DNA from: Nocardioides alkalitolerans
GTDB lineage: Bacteria > Actinomycetota > Actinomycetes > Propionibacteriales > Nocardioidaceae
NCBI GenBank assembly: GCA_038184435.1
Contig: CP116227.1
Span: 4,059,501-4,123,500 of the forward strand
DNA length: 64,000 bases
Direction of reading: 5' to 3'
This document shows positions 50,741 to 59,066 of this stretch, in pieces. A program made the translations under genes and the position numbers. The notes under the pieces were generated by a model, which saw only the letters and a program-made list of their open reading frames with translations, ran no database searches and was not told the origin of the DNA. How positions within the stretch are numbered: position 1 is the stretch's first letter; each line of letters begins with the position of its first letter.

Positions 50741-52687
50741 GTGACTGACGCTGACGAGCCCACCGACCGGCCCGACGCCGGGTTCGAGGGCGGTGACACC
50801 GCCGAGCGCCCTGCCGTGCGGCCGTCCGCGTCGGACCCGGAGGGTGCGCCCGACACGGAGCGCCTCTCCCTGATGGATCCCGACGAGCCGACGGAGGAGC
50901 CGGTGGCGGAGCAGCGCCGTACGGGCCGGGTCGTGGCCCTCTCCGCGCTGGCGCTCGTGCTCCTGGCCGCGGGCCTGTACGTCGCGGCCTACGCGGTCGC
51001 GGGCGACAAGGTCGCCCGGGGCACGACCGTGGCCGGTGTCGACATCGGCGGCCTGACGCAGGCGGAGGCGGAGCAGGAGCTCGAGGACGGCCTGGCCGAC
51101 CGCGTGCAGCGTCCGATCTCCGTGACGGTGGCCGACTCGGAGCTCTCCGACGAGCTCGACCCGGCGGCGGCGGGCCTCGAGGTCGACTACGCGGCGTCGG
51201 TCGCCGCCGCCGGGGGCGAGCGCAGCTGGGCGCCGCGGCGGCTGTGGGACTACTTCACGGGCGGCGAGGAGCTGCCCGCCGTGGTGGACGCGGACGACGC
51301 CGCCGTCGAGGAGTTCCTCGCCGGTCTCGAGGAGGCGGCCGGCCAGCCGCCCGTCGAGGGTGCGATCGCCTTCGCCGACGGCCAGCCGGTCGTCACCGAC
51401 CCGATGCCGGGTCGGGGGTTCGAGCGGGACGAGGCGGTCCCGGCCCTCCAGGACGCCCTGACGTCCGAGGACGGAACCGTCGAGCTGACCCTGGCCGACG
51501 TCGAGCCGACCATCGGCGCGGAGGAGATCGAGACCGCGCTGGCGACCTTCGCGGAGCCGGCCATGTCGGGCCCCGTGACGCTCGTGTTCGGCGAGACGCC
51601 GGTCGAGCTGGACCCGGTGGACTACGCGCCGGCCGTGTCCATGGTCGCCGAGGACGGCGCCCTGGTGGGGCGTGTCGACGGCTCCGTGCTGAGGGACCTG
51701 GTCGACGACCGCGTGGGAGACCCGGGCCGTCCCGTCGACGCCACCGTCGTCATCGAGAACGGCGAGCCGGTCGTCGTGCCCGCCGAGCCCGGTGTGGACT
51801 TCCTGCCCGAGACGCTGGCGTCGGTCTTCACCGAGATCGTGACCGCCCCCGAGGGCAGCCGAGAGGGCAACGTCGAGGCGGAGGCCGTCGAGCCCGAGTT
51901 CACGACCGCCGACGCGGAGGCCCTCGGCATCGTCGAGGAGGTCAGCGAGTTCACGACCTACTACCCCCACGCGCCGTACCGGAACACCAACATCGGCCGC
52001 GCCGCCGAGCTGATCGACGGCACCGTGCTCAAGCCCGGCGACGTCTTCTCGCTCAACGGCATCGTGGGGGAGCGCACCTACGAGAACGGCTTCACCGACG
52101 GCTTCATCATCTCCAACGGCATCTTCCGCTCCGAGCCCGGCGGCGGCGTCTCGCAGATGGCGACGACGACGTTCAACGCGGCCTACTTCGCCGGCCTCAA
52201 GGACGTCGAGCACAAGCCCCACTCGCTCTACATCGACCGCTACCCGGAGGGTCGCGAGGCCACCGTGGCGTGGCCGACGGTGGACCTGAAGTTCGAGAAC
52301 GACACCGATTACGGCGTCCTCGTCCAGGCTGTCCTCAGCCCCAGCTCGCCCGGCAACCGCGGCTCCATCACGGTGCGCATGTGGTCCACGAAGGTGTGGG
52401 ACATCGAGTCGGACGTCTCGGGCCGCTACGCCGTCACGAGCTCGAGCACCCGCACCCTCGACACGGCGGACTGCGAGCCCCAGAGCGGGTCGAGCGGCTT
52501 CTCCGTCGACTACGACCGGATCTTCCGGAAGCCGGGCTCGGACGAGATCGTGCGCACCGAGGACTTCAGCTGGACCTACAGCCCGACCCCGACGATCCGC
52601 TGCGTCTCGCCGGAGCCGGAGCCGACCCCGCCGCCGGTCGAGCAGGCCGACCCGGTCGAGCCGGGCGAGGCGGGCACGGGCGGCTGA
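50741..52687 (+). CDS. VanW family protein with peptidoglycan-binding-like domains
   Basis: A 648-residue membrane-anchored envelope protein. An acidic cytosolic N-terminus (about 60 residues) precedes one transmembrane helix (VVALSALALVLLAAGLYVAAYAV). Then come two YoaR/PG_binding_4-like repeats (TTVAGVDIGGLTQAEAEQELE; MPGRGFERDEAVPALQDAL) and a C-terminal VanW domain (YRNTNIGRAAELIDGTVLKPGDVFSLN; GGGVSQMATTTFNAAYFAGL). It ends in a Pro/Glu tail. It is probably involved in cell-wall structure; no glycopeptide-resistance genes are nearby. Confidence 0.87.
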   Translation: MTDADEPTDRPDAGFEGGDTAERPAVRPSASDPEGAPDTERLSLMDPDEPTEEPVAEQRRTGRVVALSALALVLLAAGLYVAAYAVAGDKVARGTTVAGVDIGGLTQAEAEQELEDGLADRVQRPISVTVADSELSDELDPAAAGLEVDYAASVAAAGGERSWAPRRLWDYFTGGEELPAVVDADDAAVEEFLAGLEEAAGQPPVEGAIAFADGQPVVTDPMPGRGFERDEAVPALQDALTSEDGTVELTLADVEPTIGAEEIETALATFAEPAMSGPVTLVFGETPVELDPVDYAPAVSMVAEDGALVGRVDGSVLRDLVDDRVGDPGRPVDATVVIENGEPVVVPAEPGVDFLPETLASVFTEIVTAPEGSREGNVEAEAVEPEFTTADAEALGIVEEVSEFTTYYPHAPYRNTNIGRAAELIDGTVLKPGDVFSLNGIVGERTYENGFTDGFIISNGIFRSEPGGGVSQMATTTFNAAYFAGLKDVEHKPHSLYIDRYPEGREATVAWPTVDLKFENDTDYGVLVQAVLSPSSPGNRGSITVRMWSTKVWDIESDVSGRYAVTSSSTRTLDTADCEPQSGSSGFSVDYDRIFRKPGSDEIVRTEDFSWTYSPTPTIRCVSPEPEPTPPPVEQADPVEPGEAGTGG

Positions 52688-52721
52688 CGCCCGCCCCGCT
52701 CCTGCCGCGGGCCGTCCACCG

Positions 52722-53714
52722 TCAACCGGGCGGCGCGAGGTACGTCGCCGTGTGGTGGTCCTCGAACCCGAGGCCCGCGTAGAGCGCGAGCGCCGGCGCG
52801 TTCGTCGTCAGCACGTGGAGCACGACGGTGGTGACGCCGCGCCCGGCGACCTCGCCGAGCAGCGCCGCGACGACGCGTCGCGCCATCCCCGAGCGTCGGT
52901 ACGCCGCGTCCGTCCGCACGTCGTGCACGCACGCCCAGTCGCCGCGCAGGTCGGCGAGCCCGGTCGCGATCCGGGCGCCGTCGGCGGTCACCGAGGCCCG
53001 CACCCGCTCGACGTCGGGGGCCGCGCCGTCGACGGGCCCGCGCTCGGTCACGACGTCGTCCGCGGTCGCGCCGAGCGCACGCCTGATCCGGGCGACCGAC
53101 CCGACCTGCACGGCGACGGCGTGTCCCGTGAAGTCCGCCGGTTCCGTCCAGCCCGCGCCCCGCAGCGCCGCCTCCTCGGCCGAGCCGACAGGGACGCACA
53201 GCTCGGGGTGGCGGTCGCGCGCGGCGTACCAGCGCTCGACGGCTTCCAGCGCCTCGGCGAGCGGGCGGTCGGGGCTCCCGTACGCGAGCACGGAGTTCGC
53301 GCGTCGCCGCACGCGTCCCTCGTGCGGCGGCGAGACCTGGAGGAGCCAGTCGCCCATCGTCGCGGTCTCGCCGGGCCACAGCCCCCGCACGCGTCGCTGC
53401 ACCTCACCGCCCGGCACGCGCTGGAGCCGGCTGGCGCGGGGCGGGACGGGCTTGCCCGAGACGATGAGCGCGTGCGGGACGGTGACGGCGGTGCCGTCCT
53501 CGCGCCGTACGACGAGGTCGGGCCACCACGCCTCCGCCACGCCCAGCAGGTCGGTGAACGCGGGCCCCCCGGTCGGGCCGGTCTCGCCGGGGACGAGTCG
53601 GCGCACGACGATGCGGGTACCGACGACGTGCGGGCCGAGGCCGTGCGCGCCGGTGACGGGTGCTCCGCCGCTCACACCGCTGCTCACATCCTGGGGTTCG
53701 TCGGGGGAGGTCAC
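52722..53714 (-). CDS. GNAT family N-acetyltransferase
   Basis: A 330-residue protein: an N-terminal about 180-residue region seen in actinobacterial GNAT proteins next to fdxA (RIVVRRLVPGETGPTGGPAFTDLLG), then a GNAT domain with the acetyl-CoA loop VRTDAAYRRSGMARRVVAALL and ALALYAGLGFEDHHTATYL. The substrate is unknown. GTG at 53714 is supported by a TAGTAT hexamer 7 nt upstream on the minus strand. It is divergent from fdxA. Confidence 0.85.
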   Translation of the reverse strand: MTSPDEPQDVSSGVSGGAPVTGAHGLGPHVVGTRIVVRRLVPGETGPTGGPAFTDLLGVAEAWWPDLVVRREDGTAVTVPHALIVSGKPVPPRASRLQRVPGGEVQRRVRGLWPGETATMGDWLLQVSPPHEGRVRRRANSVLAYGSPDRPLAEALEAVERWYAARDRHPELCVPVGSAEEAALRGAGWTEPADFTGHAVAVQVGSVARIRRALGATADDVVTERGPVDGAAPDVERVRASVTADGARIATGLADLRGDWACVHDVRTDAAYRRSGMARRVVAALLGEVAGRGVTTVVLHVLTTNAPALALYAGLGFEDHHTATYLAPPG

Positions 53715-53721
53715 CTCGCGG

Positions 53722-53727
53722 ATACTA
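53722..53727 (-). promoter_or_regulatory. -10 TAGTAT, leaderless GNAT gene
   Basis: The complement of 53722-53727 is TAGTAT, 7 nt from the GTG start at 53714, without Shine-Dalgarno. Confidence 0.55.
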
Positions 53728-53825
53728 GGCTGGCGGCCGCGCGTGATCCGCGCCCGCTGCATCCCGCTCGACCCCGCTCCACCAAGGCACGACCACGTGC
53801 CCCGTGACTCCAGGAGGACCCCGAG

Positions 53826-54149
53826 ATGACGTACGTCGTCGCCCAGCCGTGTGTGGACGTCAAGGACCGCGCGTGCGTCGACGAGTGTCCGGTCGACTGC
53901 ATCTACGAGGGCAACCGGATGCTCTACATCCACCCCGACGAGTGCGTCGACTGCGGCGCGTGCGAGCCGGTCTGCCCGGTGGAGGCCATCTACTACGAGG
54001 ACGACACCCCGGAGGAGTGGAAGGAGTACTACACGGCCAACGTGAACTTCTTCGACGACCTGGGCTCGCCCGGCGGCGCGGCCAAGATGGGCGTGATCGA
54101 GGCCGACCACCCCTTCATCGCCGCCCTGCCGCCCCAGAACCAGGAGTGA
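53826..54149 (+). CDS. fdxA: Seven-iron ferredoxin FdxA
   Basis: A 107-residue 7Fe-8S ferredoxin. Cys9 and Cys17 (CVDVKDRACVDEC) with a C-terminal-motif Cys would hold the 3Fe-4S cluster; CVDCGACEPVCP and Cys21 hold the 4Fe-4S cluster. It carries electrons for cytochrome P450s and other reductases. CCAGGAGGACC precedes the ATG. The stop overlaps the dapC start, a gene order conserved across actinobacteria. Confidence 0.95.
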   Translation: MTYVVAQPCVDVKDRACVDECPVDCIYEGNRMLYIHPDECVDCGACEPVCPVEAIYYEDDTPEEWKEYYTANVNFFDDLGSPGGAAKMGVIEADHPFIAALPPQNQE

Positions 54150-55255
54150 GCGCCCCGGCGCGCCGCGCCGTCTCCTCGCTCCTGCCGGACTTCCCCTGGG
54201 ACGGTCTGGTGGAGCACGCGGAGCGCGCGCGGTCGCACCCCGACGGCATCGTCGACCTCTCCATCGGTACGCCGGTGGACCCGACCCCCGAGGTCGCGCA
54301 GGCCGCCCTGGCCGCAGCCGCCGACGCGCCGGGCTACCCGACCACGATCGGCATCCCGGCCGTGCGTCAGGCGGCGATCGACTGGCTGGCGCGCAACCAC
54401 GGCGTCACGGGCCTCGGCCTCGACGGCGTGCTGCCCGTGGTGGGCTCCAAGGAGCTGATCGCGGCGCTGCCGCTGCACCTCGGCATCGGCCCGGGCGACC
54501 TCGTGGTGCTGCCGGAGGTGGCCTACCCGACGTACGAGGTCGGCGCCGCCCTCGCCGGCGCCGAGTCGCTCGCGACCGACTCGCTGACGGCGATCGGGCC
54601 GCGGGTGCCGTCGCTGCTCTACCTGAACAGCCCGTCCAACCCGACCGGGCGCGTGCTGCCCCCGGCCCACCTGCGCAAGGTCGTCGAGTGGTGCCGCGAG
54701 CGCGGGGTGCTGCTGGTCAGCGACGAGTGCTACATCGAGAACAGCTGGGAGGGCCCCGTCACGTCGGTGCTCCACCCGGACGTCTCCGGCGGCTCCCACG
54801 AGGGCGTCATCGCCATCCACTCGCTGTCGAAGCGGTCCAACCTGGCCGGTTACCGCTGCGCCTTCGTCGCCGGCGACCCCGCGGTCGTGGGCGAGCTGCT
54901 CGCCGTGCGCAAGAACCTCGGCCTCATCATGCCGCTGCCGCAGCAGCACGCGATGATCGCCGCCCTGAGCGACGACGCCCACGCGCTGGAGCAGCACGGC
55001 CGGTACGCCGCCCGCCGCGCCCGCCTGCGCTCCGCCCTCGAGCGGGCCGGGTTCCGGATCGACCACTCGGAGGCGTCGCTCTACCTGTGGTCGACCCGCG
55101 GCGAGGACGCCTGGGACACCGTCGCCTGGCTCGCCGAGCGCGGGATCCTCGTGGCGCCCGGGTCGTTCTACGGCGCCGCCGGGCGCCAGCACGTGCGCGT
55201 CGCGTTCACCGCGACCGACGAGCGCATCGACGCCGCCGCGGCGCGGTTGGGCTGA
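54146..55255 (+). CDS. dapC: Succinyldiaminopimelate transaminase DapC
   Basis: A 369-residue fold-type I PLP aminotransferase in the succinylase branch of lysine/diaminopimelate synthesis. Motifs: YLNSPSNPTGRVLPP, LLVSDECYIE with the PLP-contacting Asp, and SLSKRSNLAGYR with the Schiff-base Lys. The GTG overlaps the fdxA stop (GTGA). Its product feeds peptidoglycan and lysine. It is followed by a GC-rich hairpin and then a repeat field. Confidence 0.93.
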   Translation: MSAPARRAVSSLLPDFPWDGLVEHAERARSHPDGIVDLSIGTPVDPTPEVAQAALAAAADAPGYPTTIGIPAVRQAAIDWLARNHGVTGLGLDGVLPVVGSKELIAALPLHLGIGPGDLVVLPEVAYPTYEVGAALAGAESLATDSLTAIGPRVPSLLYLNSPSNPTGRVLPPAHLRKVVEWCRERGVLLVSDECYIENSWEGPVTSVLHPDVSGGSHEGVIAIHSLSKRSNLAGYRCAFVAGDPAVVGELLAVRKNLGLIMPLPQQHAMIAALSDDAHALEQHGRYAARRARLRSALERAGFRIDHSEASLYLWSTRGEDAWDTVAWLAERGILVAPGSFYGAAGRQHVRVAFTATDERIDAAAARLG

Positions 55256-55270
55256 GGTCGGTCGCGCTGG

Positions 55271-55303
55271 GGCCTCGGGGGCCCGGGGCTCGCCCCGGGG
55301 GCC
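55271..55303 (+). terminator. GC-rich hairpin after dapC
   Basis: GGCCCGGGG-CTCG-CCCCGGGGGCC with a bulge forms a stable stem 15 nt after the dapC stop. There is no T-tract, but the position suits a terminator for fdxA-dapC. Confidence 0.55.
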
Positions 55304-55305
55304 TG

Positions 55306-55626
55306 AAATGTGCGGTTGGGTCAGGTCTGGTTGCGCCGGGCCTGTCCCAACTGCCCATTTCTGGGCTGGTGGGGCGGTGCCTGGTGGGTGGGGCCTGGGC
55401 CGGCTGGGGAACTGTGCGGTTGGGGTGGTCCTGAGCGCGCCGGACCTGTCCCAGCTGCCCATTTCTGCACCGCTGGCCCGATGCCCCTGGCGAGCGGCAA
55501 CTGGCCGTTGGTCCCGGCGAATCCATCGGCCAAGGCCGGGCCTCCAGGGCGGCGCCAGGGGCCTCACAAACTGTGCGCTTGGGGTGGTCCTGAGCGCGTC
55601 GGGCACTCCCCAGCTGCACACTTCGT
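55306..55626 (+). repeat. Three forward 58-bp repeat units (A, B, C)
   Basis: Units at 55306-55363, 55410-55467 and 55569-55626 are each exactly 58 bp and align without gaps. The left end reads AAATGTGCGGTTGGG (unit A) and the right end CCTGTCCCAACTGCCCATTT plus CTG. The ends are imperfectly complementary (13 of 15 in unit A), so each unit can fold. They fill most of the 400-nt gap between dapC and the DUF559 gene; no gene is seen there. Confidence 0.9.
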
Positions 55627-55655
55627 GGCCCAAGGGGCCGGGCCGCCGCCCCGCC

Positions 55656-56720
55656 CTACGCCGCCTCGTGCCCGTCGCCCTCGTGCCCGTCGCGCCCGGA
55701 CTCCTCAGCACCACCGACCGGAGCCTCGCCCCCGGCCGGGCTCCGTCGCGTGTTGGTGCGCGGCGCCCAGCGCGTACTGAGCCACGCCCGTCCGGCGGGG
55801 GTCTCGCCGCTGGTGCGGAGCATCCGCCACCACGTCAGCACCCGCCGCTGGTCGTGGGGGAGGTCCGCCGCGTCGTACAGCTCCCGCGCCAGCTGTTGCG
55901 ACCGTTCCCCGAGGTCGTCGCGCGTGACCGCGATCCGCCCCCACCCCTCCGACCTGAGTCGTCGGTCGCGACGCAACCCGTCGGCGTACGCCTCCTTCTC
56001 GCGGTGGCCGGCGCCGTCGTACTCCACCAGCGTCCTCGTGCCCCTGACCCACAGGTCGCCGCGCGCGACAAGGCCGCCGTCGTCGGTCCGTACCTCGTGC
56101 TGCGCCACCACCGGTATCCGCAGCGTGCGGCACAGCGCCCCGAGCGTGACTTCCGGCGCCGACTCCGCCCGACCGGGATCGACCACCAGCGCGAGTGCCT
56201 CGCGGAGCCGCGCCGCCCCCCGTGCGCCGGCCCGCGCAGCCGCCGCCTCGACCTCCGCGACCGTCACGCCGGCGCCGTCCTCCTGCGGCCGGAGCGCACC
56301 ACCGACGACGATGGCGAGATCGAGCGGACCCAGCACGCGACCGCAGTCGAGCAGCGTCTGCAGCGGTGCCGCCAGCCGAAGGTCACCGACCCGTTCGACC
56401 GGGGGCGCCTCGACCGCACGGATCAAGCGGACCCCTGGCCGCCGCGCCTGCCCGGACCCGACCTTCGTGGTGGCGAAGACCGGTACGTCGTCGGGGACCC
56501 TCGGCAGCCACCACCCCCGCACCCGCGCCGCGGTCAGCCCGGTCAGCACCGCGTCTTCCGGCAACGCCTCCTGGAACCCCCGCAGGTCCAGCAGGTCGGG
56601 CTCCTCCGCGTCGGACCGGCGGTGGACACCGCGCGTCACCCGCCCCCACCCGGACAGCCGGACACGCCCCCGGCGCAGGTCGTCCGGGAGGTCGGGTGGG
56701 GGATCAGCTGTCGTGGACAC
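55656..56720 (-). CDS. AbiEi-like/DUF559 endonuclease-fold protein
   Basis: A 354-residue cytosolic protein. The N-terminal half (VTRGVHRRSDAEEPD; EDAVLTGLTAARVRGWWLP) resembles the AbiEi-type antitoxin/winged-helix region of many actinobacterial proteins. The C-terminal half is a DUF559 (Vsr-like, PD-(D/E)xK) domain: GDLWVRGTRTLVEYDGAGHRE followed by RRDRRLRSEGWGRIAVTRDDL, with candidate catalytic Asp, Glu and Asp. A disordered tail follows. No toxin partner lies beside it. The gene is bracketed by 58-bp repeats in opposite orientation, suggesting a repeat-associated or mobile endonuclease. Confidence 0.82.
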   Translation of the reverse strand: MSTTADPPPDLPDDLRRGRVRLSGWGRVTRGVHRRSDAEEPDLLDLRGFQEALPEDAVLTGLTAARVRGWWLPRVPDDVPVFATTKVGSGQARRPGVRLIRAVEAPPVERVGDLRLAAPLQTLLDCGRVLGPLDLAIVVGGALRPQEDGAGVTVAEVEAAAARAGARGAARLREALALVVDPGRAESAPEVTLGALCRTLRIPVVAQHEVRTDDGGLVARGDLWVRGTRTLVEYDGAGHREKEAYADGLRRDRRLRSEGWGRIAVTRDDLGERSQQLARELYDAADLPHDQRRVLTWWRMLRTSGETPAGRAWLSTRWAPRTNTRRSPAGGEAPVGGAEESGRDGHEGDGHEAA

Positions 56721-56857
56721 GGGTACGACGCTGCCTCACCCTCACGGCCTCAGGAGTCTCTCGGACGACGCCTGTGGACGGGCCGGTCCGACCCCGCGCA
56801 TGGGGACAGCCAGCGGGCCGATGCCCGAGGACGGTGGTGCCGGAGGTCGGCCCGCCG

Positions 56858-57008
56858 CAGAACTGGGACGTTGGGACAGCCCGGTGTCGATCCGGCCGAC
56901 CCCAGCTGAACATTTCCCGAGCCAGGGTCGAACCCGGTGCCGCTCGCCCCCAGAACTGGGACGTTGGGACAGGCCCGAGCGGCTCAACCCCGTCCCAACT
57001 GAACATTT
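56858..57008 (-). repeat. Two inverted 58-bp repeat units (D, E)
   Basis: Units at 56858-56915 and 56951-57008 are the reverse complement of the A-C family; on the minus strand they begin AAATGTTCAG and end CCTGTCCCAACG...TTCTG (unit E). They lie in the about 585-nt gap upstream of the DUF559 gene, so the gene is enclosed between inverted repeat clusters. Apart from these units and the leader peptide at 57139, no gene is seen in that gap. Confidence 0.9.
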
Positions 57009-57124
57009 CGCGCCCGGCCCCGGCGGCGAGCCCACGCCCAAAGCCCACCCACCCCACCCCATCTCACCCACCGAACACCGGTCCCACCATCCGGACGCGG
57101 AATTCGCGCCCACCCAGCATCCGC

Positions 57125-57130
57125 CTACAT
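57125..57130 (+). promoter_or_regulatory. -10 TACATT for the sulfur-operon leader
   Basis: TACATT ends 8 nt before the GTG of the leader peptide at 57139, implying a leaderless start of the operon mRNA at the leader itself. Confidence 0.5.
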
Positions 57131-57138
57131 TGGGCGAC

Positions 57139-57216
57139 GTGTTCACGACCTTGCTGACGAAGCGACGCGCAGTCGACCACTGCCGCGTGCGCTCCGCCCT
57201 GTGTCGCTGCTCCTGA
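57139..57216 (+). CDS. Cysteine-containing leader peptide (25 aa)
   Basis: The sequence from GTG 57139 encodes MFTTLLTKRRAVDHCRVRSA followed by LCRCS and stop. The LTKRRAVDxCRV core and C-terminal cysteines match the class of short leader peptides found upstream of sulfur-assimilation and sulfurtransferase genes in actinobacteria, where translation through the Cys codons is thought to report cysteine supply. It lies 89 nt before the DUF4395 gene. The intervening RNA contains CCTCCGGGGCC, able to fold. A role in attenuation here is inference. Confidence 0.75.
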   Translation: MFTTLLTKRRAVDHCRVRSALCRCS

Positions 57217-57305
57217 CCGACCGCCGACGCTCGTCGCGTCGAGGCACGTCCACGCCCTCCGGGGCCTGAAGACAGCAGCAGTCCGAACCCACCGTCAGGA
57301 ACACC

Positions 57306-57764
57306 ATGTCCACCGACTCCCTCGCCGTGCGCGCCGGCGCCACGGCCGGCATCGACCCCCGCGGCCCGCAGTTCGCGGCCGGCATCACGTCGGTCGTCCT
57401 CGCGGTGGCGCTCCTCCTGGGCGACAGCGACATCGCCCTGGTGCTGCTCGGCCTCCAGGCCGCGGTCTTCGCGGTCGGGGCGGCGGCGGGGCCGCAGCAC
57501 GCGCCGTACGGCTGGTTGTTCCGCACCCTCGTCCGCCCGCGACTGGAGCCGCCCACCGAGCTCGAGGACCCGGCGCCGCCGCGCTTCGCCCAGGCCGTGG
57601 GCCTGGGGTTCGTCGTGGTCGCCCTGGCGGCGTACCTGCTCGGGGCGACCCTCGTCGGCCAGGTGGCCGTGGGGTTCGCCCTCGTCGCGGCCCTGCTGAA
57701 CGCGGTCTTCGCGTTCTGCCTGGGCTGCGAGGTCTACCTGCTGCTCAAGCGCGCCACCGCCTGA
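57306..57764 (+). CDS. DUF4395 membrane protein
   Basis: A 152-residue protein with four membrane helices and the family ending FAFCLGCEVYLLLKR, whose CxxC pair faces the membrane surface. The N-terminal IDPRGPQFAAGITSVVL is also typical. DUF4395 proteins are commonly encoded beside thiosulfate sulfurtransferases in actinobacteria; a role in sulfur transfer or transport is suspected but unproven. GTCAGGAAC precedes the ATG. It is the first structural gene after the leader peptide. Confidence 0.85.
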   Translation: MSTDSLAVRAGATAGIDPRGPQFAAGITSVVLAVALLLGDSDIALVLLGLQAAVFAVGAAAGPQHAPYGWLFRTLVRPRLEPPTELEDPAPPRFAQAVGLGFVVVALAAYLLGATLVGQVAVGFALVAALLNAVFAFCLGCEVYLLLKRATA

Positions 57765-57827
57765 GCGCCCGGCCCACCACCGCACCACCCACCCGACGTC
57801 CAGCACCACAACCGAAAGGCACCAACC

Positions 57828-58676
57828 ATGAGCCGCGAGTCCGCACTCGTCTCCACGCAGTGGGTCGAGGACAACCTCGACACCGACGGCATCGTCGTCG
57901 TCGAGGTCGACGAGGACACCACGTCCTACGACAAGGGCCACATCCGTGGCGCCGTGAAGCTGGACTGGACGACCGAGCTGCAGGACCAGGTCCGCCGCGA
58001 CTTCGTCAACAAGCAGCAGTTCGAGGAGCTCCTGTCCCGCAAGGGCATCTCCAACGACGACCTGGTGCTGCTCTACGGCGGCAACAACAACTGGTTCGCG
58101 GCCTACGCGTTCTGGTACTTCACGCTCTACGGCCACACCAACGTGAAGCTGGTCGACGGCGGCCGGAAGAAGTGGGAGCTCGAGTCCCGCGAGCTGACGA
58201 ACGAGGTGCCCGAGCGCGCCGCCACGCAGTACGTCGCGCAGGAGCAGGACCGCTCCATCCGCGCCTTCCGTGACGACACCGTCGCCGCCATCGGCGTGCA
58301 GAACCTCGTCGACGTGCGCAGCCCCGACGAGTACGCGGGTCGCCTCCTCGCCCCGGCCCACCTCCCGCAGGAGCAGGCCCAGCGCGCCGGTCACGTCCCC
58401 ACGTCGATCAACGTGCCGTGGAGCAAGAACGTCAACGACGACGGCACCTTCAAGTCGGACGACGAGCTGAAGGCCCTCTACGCCGAGGCCGGCATCGACG
58501 ACTCGAAGGACACCATCGCGCTCTGCCGCATCGGTGAGCGCTCGTCGCTCACGTGGTTCGTGCTCAAGGAGCTCCTGGGCCACCAGAACGTGAAGAACTA
58601 CGACGGTTCGTGGACCGAGTACGGCTCCCTCGTGGGCGTGCCCGTGGCCCTCGGCGACGAGCCCGGCGAGGCCTGA
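57828..58676 (+). CDS. Thiosulfate sulfurtransferase (two-domain rhodanese, CysA-type)
   Basis: A 282-residue tandem rhodanese, close in form to mycobacterial CysA2/CysA3 (Rv3117/Rv0815c). The first domain is inactive (KGHIRGAVKLDWTTELQ, no catalytic Cys). The second has DVRSPDEYAGR and the active-site loop with Cys233 in LCRIGERSSLTWF. It moves sulfane sulfur from thiosulfate to acceptors. AACCGAAAGGC precedes the ATG. The next gene begins 1 nt after its stop. Confidence 0.92.
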   Translation: MSRESALVSTQWVEDNLDTDGIVVVEVDEDTTSYDKGHIRGAVKLDWTTELQDQVRRDFVNKQQFEELLSRKGISNDDLVLLYGGNNNWFAAYAFWYFTLYGHTNVKLVDGGRKKWELESRELTNEVPERAATQYVAQEQDRSIRAFRDDTVAAIGVQNLVDVRSPDEYAGRLLAPAHLPQEQAQRAGHVPTSINVPWSKNVNDDGTFKSDDELKALYAEAGIDDSKDTIALCRIGERSSLTWFVLKELLGHQNVKNYDGSWTEYGSLVGVPVALGDEPGEA

Positions 58677-58677
58677 C

Positions 58678-58974
58678 ATGTGCGGAGCAACGAAGGGCGG
58701 CCTCTCCCTCGACGGCGTCAACGTCGCGAAGGAGGCCGTGATCCAGGGCCAGGTGCTGCGCGACGGCGAGCCCGTCGAGAGCGCCTACGTGCGTCTGCTC
58801 GACCGCACCGGTGAGTTCACCGCGGAGGTCCCGACCTCCGCGACGGGCCACTTCCGGTTCTTCGCCGGCGACGGCGAGTGGACCCTGCGCACCCTCGCCC
58901 CGAAGGCGGAGACCGTGGACCGCACGGTCGTCGCCCGCACCGGCGTGGTCGCCGAGGTCGAGATCGCCATCTGA
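58678..58974 (+). CDS. DUF1416 protein (SseC-like)
   Basis: A 98-residue protein of the DUF1416 family, the counterpart of mycobacterial SseC (Rv0814c), always next to the CysA-type sulfurtransferase. It starts MCGATKGGLSL, with a conserved N-terminal Cys, and has a transthyretin-like beta fold (VIQGQVLRDGEPVESAYVRLLDR; GHFRFFAGDGEWTLRTLAP). It probably assists sulfur transfer or trafficking. The ATG follows the sulfurtransferase stop by 1 nt. Confidence 0.92.
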   Translation: MCGATKGGLSLDGVNVAKEAVIQGQVLRDGEPVESAYVRLLDRTGEFTAEVPTSATGHFRFFAGDGEWTLRTLAPKAETVDRTVVARTGVVAEVEIAI

Positions 58975-59001
58975 ACCCCAGCCACACCCCGCACCACCCG
59001 C

Positions 59002-59032
59002 ACGGGCCCCGGAGCACTGCTCCGGGGCCCGT
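59002..59032 (+). terminator. Strong hairpin terminator of the sulfur operon
   Basis: ACGGGCCCCGGAGCA-C-TGCTCCGGGGCCCGT is a perfect 15-bp inverted repeat around one base, 27 nt after the DUF1416 stop. No long T-tract follows, as is common in GC-rich actinobacteria. Confidence 0.8.
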
Positions 59033-59066
59033 CGGCGTCTGCCCGCGGGTGCGGTTCACTGGTGCG

